Shown here piece after piece: positions 53,101-55,262 of a stretch of DNA of 55,262 nt. The stretch comes from Planctomycetaceae bacterium (GTDB lineage Bacteria; Planctomycetota; Planctomycetia; Planctomycetales; Planctomycetaceae), in assembly GCA_021732845.1 (NCBI GenBank), contig JAKFUF010000014.1:1-55262 (forward strand). Reading direction: 5' to 3'. Position 1 is the stretch's first letter. Each line of letters begins with the position of its first letter. The notes beneath the pieces are model-generated. The model was not told the DNA's origin. It made no database searches and worked only from the letters and a program-made list of their open reading frames with translations. A program made the position numbers and the translations under genes.

Positions 53101-55262
53101 TCCACAATCTCGGGAATTTCCAGTTCGCGGCTTCCAGATATCAAGCTGTCAATTTGCCATATGTGCAGAATGACACTGGTCTAGGACAATCATTTCTAAG
53201 TGCCCTCGACAAGGTGTCCGGGCTGGCTGTCGCCGATTTCAATCGCGATGGCCGGACGGATGTCGCCACGCTAAACGTCAACGCCCGTTCGATCGTCATT
53301 CTGGCAGGCGGTGCGACGGGCGGAATCGTATCCGCGGCACACGCCACGATGGTTCCGCTGGGGACGACGCCTAGAGCGTTTGGCACCGGGGACTTCAACG
53401 GAGATTCGATCGCGGATTTCGCCGTTCTGTCTTCAGAAGGTCAGTCGATTTCAATTTTCGTCAATGATGGACATGGGAATTTCAGCGAACGCACTGCGCC
53501 CGGTGGCAAACAGTTGGCCGTCGGTCCCGGCAGCGTCAGTCTGAGCCTTCAGGATGTGACGGGACCGCTCGGAACTGCGGATGATCGTGTGGATTTGCTC
53601 GTCGCCAACGAATTTGGGGACGTGTTGATTCTGGCCGGGAACGGGGACGGAACCTTTGCTCCGCTGACCCGTACTGACCGAGATGTGCCCCTGGTGGTGG
53701 CGGACTTGGATGGCGATGGTAAGGACGATGTGATCTTTGCCAACCGTTCGCTGGACCAGGTCTCGCTGGTCACGGGTGTGCAGTTGACGGCAACCGGCTC
53801 GAACGGCGCGTTCGTGGCTCAGGGTACCACGGAGACGAAGACGCAGGGGATTCTGGGGCCAGGTGCCGTGCGGTTGGCCAATCTGAACGATGACAATGGC
53901 GACGGAGTCATCAATGCGAGTGACATCGCCGACCTTGTTGTGGCGAACAGCGGTGCCAACACGGTGCTTGTTTACCAGGGCTTGGGACAGGGTGAGTTTG
54001 GCGAGGGCGTGACCTACTTCGCGGGCGGGAGCCCGGCGGGGGTGACGATTGCCGACATCAACGCGGATGGACGCCCGGACCTGGTGATTGCCAATCAGGG
54101 TTCAAACGACGTCTCAATCTTGCTGAACCAGGCACCGGCCACCGCCCGCGGCGCGGCGACGTTCACACCCGGACCGAGGCTCAACACGGGAGCAGGGTCG
54201 GGGCCGGTTTCGACAGCCGTGATGGATCTGACAGGGGACGGAATACTGGATCTGGTCGTCACCAACGCCCAGGGCGGAACGGCGACACTGCTGCCGGGCG
54301 TTGGTGGCGGGTTCTTTAATGATGTTGATCCACGCTTCTTGGCCATCGGCAACACGGGGCTGCAGGGCAGCGTCCTGACGCCCAACGGGAATGGCGGCAC
54401 CTCCCTGGTGGCGACCAACCCACAAACGGGACAGGTCGCATTTGTCCCAGACCTGGTCCAGGCCTTCCAGTCGTTCAATCCATCGTCCTTCGTCCAGCGG
54501 TTCGATTCCGGTGGAACGCTTCCCACCGGCCTGGCGGTGACCGACTTCAACCGTGACGGCCGGTTTGACCTGATCATCGCCAATACCGGCAATGGTGCGG
54601 TCACCCTGTTCGCCAACAACGGCTCGGGATTCGACTTGTTCCGCGAGCTGCGGAGCAATTCCCTGCAAAACCCCAGTGCGTTGGCGCTGTCGAGCGATGG
54701 CCTGCAGCTCTTCTGCACAGATGAAGGCGAAGAAGTGGTCACCGTCTTCGACTTGCGAAAGCTGCTGGCCATGGAGGACGAAAAGCTGGATGAAGGCCCC
54801 GTCACGAATGACCGCCGGGTCGGAGATTCGGTACAAAAGACCGTGGAGACCGTGAAGCAGGCGCTCCTTGCCGGGCTGACAATTGGCGGTCCCGGTGCCG
54901 TGGCGATCACTTCCATCCTCGCTCAGCTGAGATTCGGATCCCTGTCAGCGGAACTGGGCGAAGGTCAGTTCAGTCTGGCGGTGGAACTGTTTGACTTCCG
55001 TGGCGGCGGGGTTCAATCAATTCTGCGGAACCTGTATGACCAGTTCACGGACTCGCGGGATTCCGTCGAGACCCTGTACACCCGGCTTTCGGTGCAGACG
55101 ACCACAACGGTCTTCGTGTCGGTGGCCGGACTCGCTGGCATTCGATTTTCGCCTGAGTCCGTGGCTGCGGTGGCCGGACGGCTGACTCCGCTCATTCGCC
55201 GGTATGTCGAGCTGACCGAATCGACTCCCGAGCAGTTGTTCAAGATTGGCATCACGATCCTG
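47193..55262 (+). CDS. Giant exoprotein with P domain, PPC, CARDB and FG-GAP/VCBS repeats (3' end cut by window)
   Basis: The frame from ATG 47193 stays open for 2690 codons to the window edge, so the C-terminus is not seen. The N-terminus carries a LEPR-like Planctomycete exoprotein motif, VERLENRALLT (36-46), in place of a classical signal peptide. Domains in order are: a proprotein-convertase P domain (about residues 75-190); four PPC-type domains with the repeated phrase DVDLF, LTADIDAAV, SLDSVLRIF and YYVGVSS (about 195-715); a CARDB-like domain (about 730-850); another PPC-like domain (about 870-970); then at least 25 FG-GAP/VCBS repeats of about 50 residues. The repeats follow the Ca-binding pattern DLNGDGRPD and carry the phrase NDVSVLLG-GDGTF (about 985-2460). 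A different C-terminal part follows from about residue 2500. It is probably a Ca-binding surface or matrix protein. Confidence 0.9.
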   Translation, partial: MLIRNALLRLADFLRESLPQPSRRRPPCREWRYHEVERLENRALLTTQTYHSTDTPLAVPPIESGATTVSTLLVSDDLVISSLQVALNIEHTWDSDLIVELVSPEGTRITLFSFVGGSEDNFSGTVLDDSAGVPIYFGSAPFIGTYQPVQPLGTFNGEHSLGAWQLVVTDAYLQEDSGFLIEWSLTVSDEIPDVGSTIATARAVDVGYFLPITVNSVINSTGDVDLFAVGLAAGEVLTADIDAAVNGSSLDSVLRIFSADGTELAFNDDFGSSTDSRLTFTAPLFALYYVGVSSAPNSAYDPAMETTDTGDSAGSYSLRLSREDAIGSSLATASELNVGYGTDVAVSSSIEATGDVDLFAVTLVAGDMLTADIDAAVYYISLDSILRIFDSSGLEVAVNDQDGFSNDSLVRFTALASGIYYVGVSSYPNFAYDPVVNSQGSGFSAGPYTLRLSRTETGDTFYSARPLSLGYEQSSTINASIHRPGDVDLFSVTLAPGDVLTADIDAAVYGSSLDSVLRIFADDGSELAFNDDFGGSTDSYLTFTATTSGVYYVGVSSYPNGTYDPVLGSPSSGGSAGSYSLRLLRRDSIGNTLLSASPLFVGTGFDATVDSSIDFFEDVDLFSVTLTAGDILTADVDATVYYSSLDSVLRIFDGAGLELAANDQDGESNDSRLTFTALASGTYYVGVSGFPQVTYNPVTGANPGIQGFSTGNYSLRLHLNAVNLNPFALIIPDGPITWGEPTRIQFTVRNTGELNSADFDVTFAIQPSSDTGPQPLEIATVRVQGIAAHSLYTGELAVVMSGTPRTPPPGFAVGGDIRFSMVVDSRNEVLEADENDNGDQGPSIDRTDVATLALLSDPGPNAPDSALTLSLNSEVNGYLGAAGSRWYRLLLPTSGNVSLTVASDPAAASGLRLSLYDSQMQLLQTAGSSAVGRTSSLQSLLTADVFYVKLEGDFSRVGSWQFRTSFESAAPTNAVGRSYKGAGPMPIETLLQVTDVNDDGLLDLVTANYVSNDVSVLLGRRDGTFAAELRFGVGDSPYALRVADLNGDGRTDLITPNFFSNDVSVLLGRGDGTFATQARFRVGAGSASIQVSDLNHDGWLDLVTANRFSNTVSVLYGNGDGTFARQTEYAIGTTVNFLQVADLNHDNRVDLIVSEDLEFGEPGGVSVLLAREDGLYSPAVRYVVGVGPRPLEVSDLNSDGHIDLVTVNELSNDLSVLLGRGDGTFSAEARFRVDTGPKSLKIIDVNGDERMDLVTVNGGLDSFVALGSVSVLLGNGDGTFATKADFGVGNSPGKLQFVDVNGDNRPDLIVSNADSNDVSVLFGSGDGMFAREVRYAVGIEPIMLEVVDLNGDGHPELITLNETSDDLSILLARGAGTFAAPSPFSVGVRPVAFQIVDLNGDDQIDLVSVNRRSGDLSVSLGRGDGTFRAQSLVPVGQRPEALLVRDLNGDGRPDLVAANSDSNDVSVLLGRGDGTFGNQALFDVGLRPYSVQAVDLNGDGRLDLVTANANSNDISILFGRGDGTFVEQVRHSASYSPFSVSSQDVNGDGWPDLITGNFGFYGTGNVSVLLGSGNGGFAPEVRYAFGAPTSVELSDVNVDGRPDLIITDGISNEVLVLSNNGDGSFAEGMRFDVGDYPASLIVADLDGDGWPDLVASGKLVGANERTVVSVLLGRGDGSFAQQVQYAADSGISSIEVADVNGDGVLDLISRNANYTNGGTVSVLLGNGDGTFAAQRSIPVGQSPASLQIMDVNGDGRPDILTVNSSSNDVSVLLGGGDGSFVNTENSERSGAQLILADLDQNGALEMVSLNRQGEILVRTGLGVPGAFSPARQLPANGEPMIDLAQLHARNPDGSPSTVLAALRRAGSGVDFFGMGADGTLSLREDLTITFNASVAKLAVGDLNGDGFDELIVTLTQNLWVFSNTAGGAFVRRAELATGFGVSTVSVIDADHNGLLDLVVAESESSSIGLFHNLGNFQFAASRYQAVNLPYVQNDTGLGQSFLSALDKVSGLAVADFNRDGRTDVATLNVNARSIVILAGGATGGIVSAAHATMVPLGTTPRAFGTGDFNGDSIADFAVLSSEGQSISIFVNDGHGNFSERTAPGGKQLAVGPGSVSLSLQDVTGPLGTADDRVDLLVANEFGDVLILAGNGDGTFAPLTRTDRDVPLVVADLDGDGKDDVIFANRSLDQVSLVTGVQLTATGSNGAFVAQGTTETKTQGILGPGAVRLANLNDDNGDGVINASDIADLVVANSGANTVLVYQGLGQGEFGEGVTYFAGGSPAGVTIADINADGRPDLVIANQGSNDVSILLNQAPATARGAATFTPGPRLNTGAGSGPVSTAVMDLTGDGILDLVVTNAQGGTATLLPGVGGGFFNDVDPRFLAIGNTGLQGSVLTPNGNGGTSLVATNPQTGQVAFVPDLVQAFQSFNPSSFVQRFDSGGTLPTGLAVTDFNRDGRFDLIIANTGNGAVTLFANNGSGFDLFRELRSNSLQNPSALALSSDGLQLFCTDEGEEVVTVFDLRKLLAMEDEKLDEGPVTNDRRVGDSVQKTVETVKQALLAGLTIGGPGAVAITSILAQLRFGSLSAELGEGQFSLAVELFDFRGGGVQSILRNLYDQFTDSRDSVETLYTRLSVQTTTTVFVSVAGLAGIRFSPESVAAVAGRLTPLIRRYVELTESTPEQLFKIGITIL

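Overview
The window is a 55 kb piece of a high-GC bacterial chromosome that reads as a member of the Planctomycetes (order Planctomycetales). The pointers are two sulfatases plus a sulfatase-like protein, an ECF sigma factor translationally coupled to a serine/threonine kinase with a repeat ectodomain, a DUF1570 protein, an S46 peptidase, and a giant exoprotein with an N-terminal LEPR-like motif, PPC domains and FG-GAP/VCBS repeats. Genes are mostly monocistronic or in two- to three-gene runs, and many intergenic gaps carry palindromic or dispersed repeats. No rRNA, tRNA, CRISPR array or recognisable IS element was seen.

Layout. 1-2500: gene-poor left edge, a small unknown gene and a GH10-like protein without an obvious catalytic pair. 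2.8-6.3 kb: a DnaA-family protein, ribosomal protein S21, a FabZ-type dehydratase and a convergent KAS III-type synthase. 6.6-8.8 kb: an unknown small protein, a methyltransferase preceded by a promoter and a strong terminator, and hisI. 8.9-10.6 kb: a lower-GC two-gene cassette, an AAA15/ABC-type ATPase overlapping a Toprim-like protein, the best candidate here for an uncharacterised defence system. 10.6-19.0 kb: secreted or envelope proteins (S46 peptidase, coiled-coil exported protein, phosphoesterase, lipoprotein, sulfatase-like protein, DUF1570 metallopeptidase-like protein). 19.0-21.6 kb: a nucleosidase and a short-chain dehydrogenase flanked by copies of a dispersed inverted repeat.

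21.6-28.5 kb: a membrane coiled-coil protein, a WG-repeat protein, and a glycolate-oxidase-type pair (GlcD-GlcE fusion, then GlcF). 28.8-31.8 kb: two tandem sulfatases. 31.9-35.8 kb: kinase with duplicated LRR modules and its ECF sigma factor. 36-39 kb: DUF1015 protein, aldo/keto reductase, SUKH-like protein. 39-42.4 kb: RND efflux permease without adjacent partners. 42.4-47 kb: two gene-free stretches, a mannose-6-phosphate isomerase and a second kinase with a C-terminal DUF4384-like domain. 47.2 kb to the right edge: a giant FG-GAP/VCBS exoprotein, open for 2690 codons and cut by the window end.

The genes do not form one pathway. Recurring themes are polysaccharide or sulfated-glycan use (sulfatases, GH10-like fold, mannose isomerase), Ser/Thr phosphorylation signalling, and secretion of large surface proteins. 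All domain names come from reading protein sequences by eye without database searches. Start codons were chosen from Shine-Dalgarno spacing, signal-peptide position and known family N-termini, and alternatives are given where they matter.
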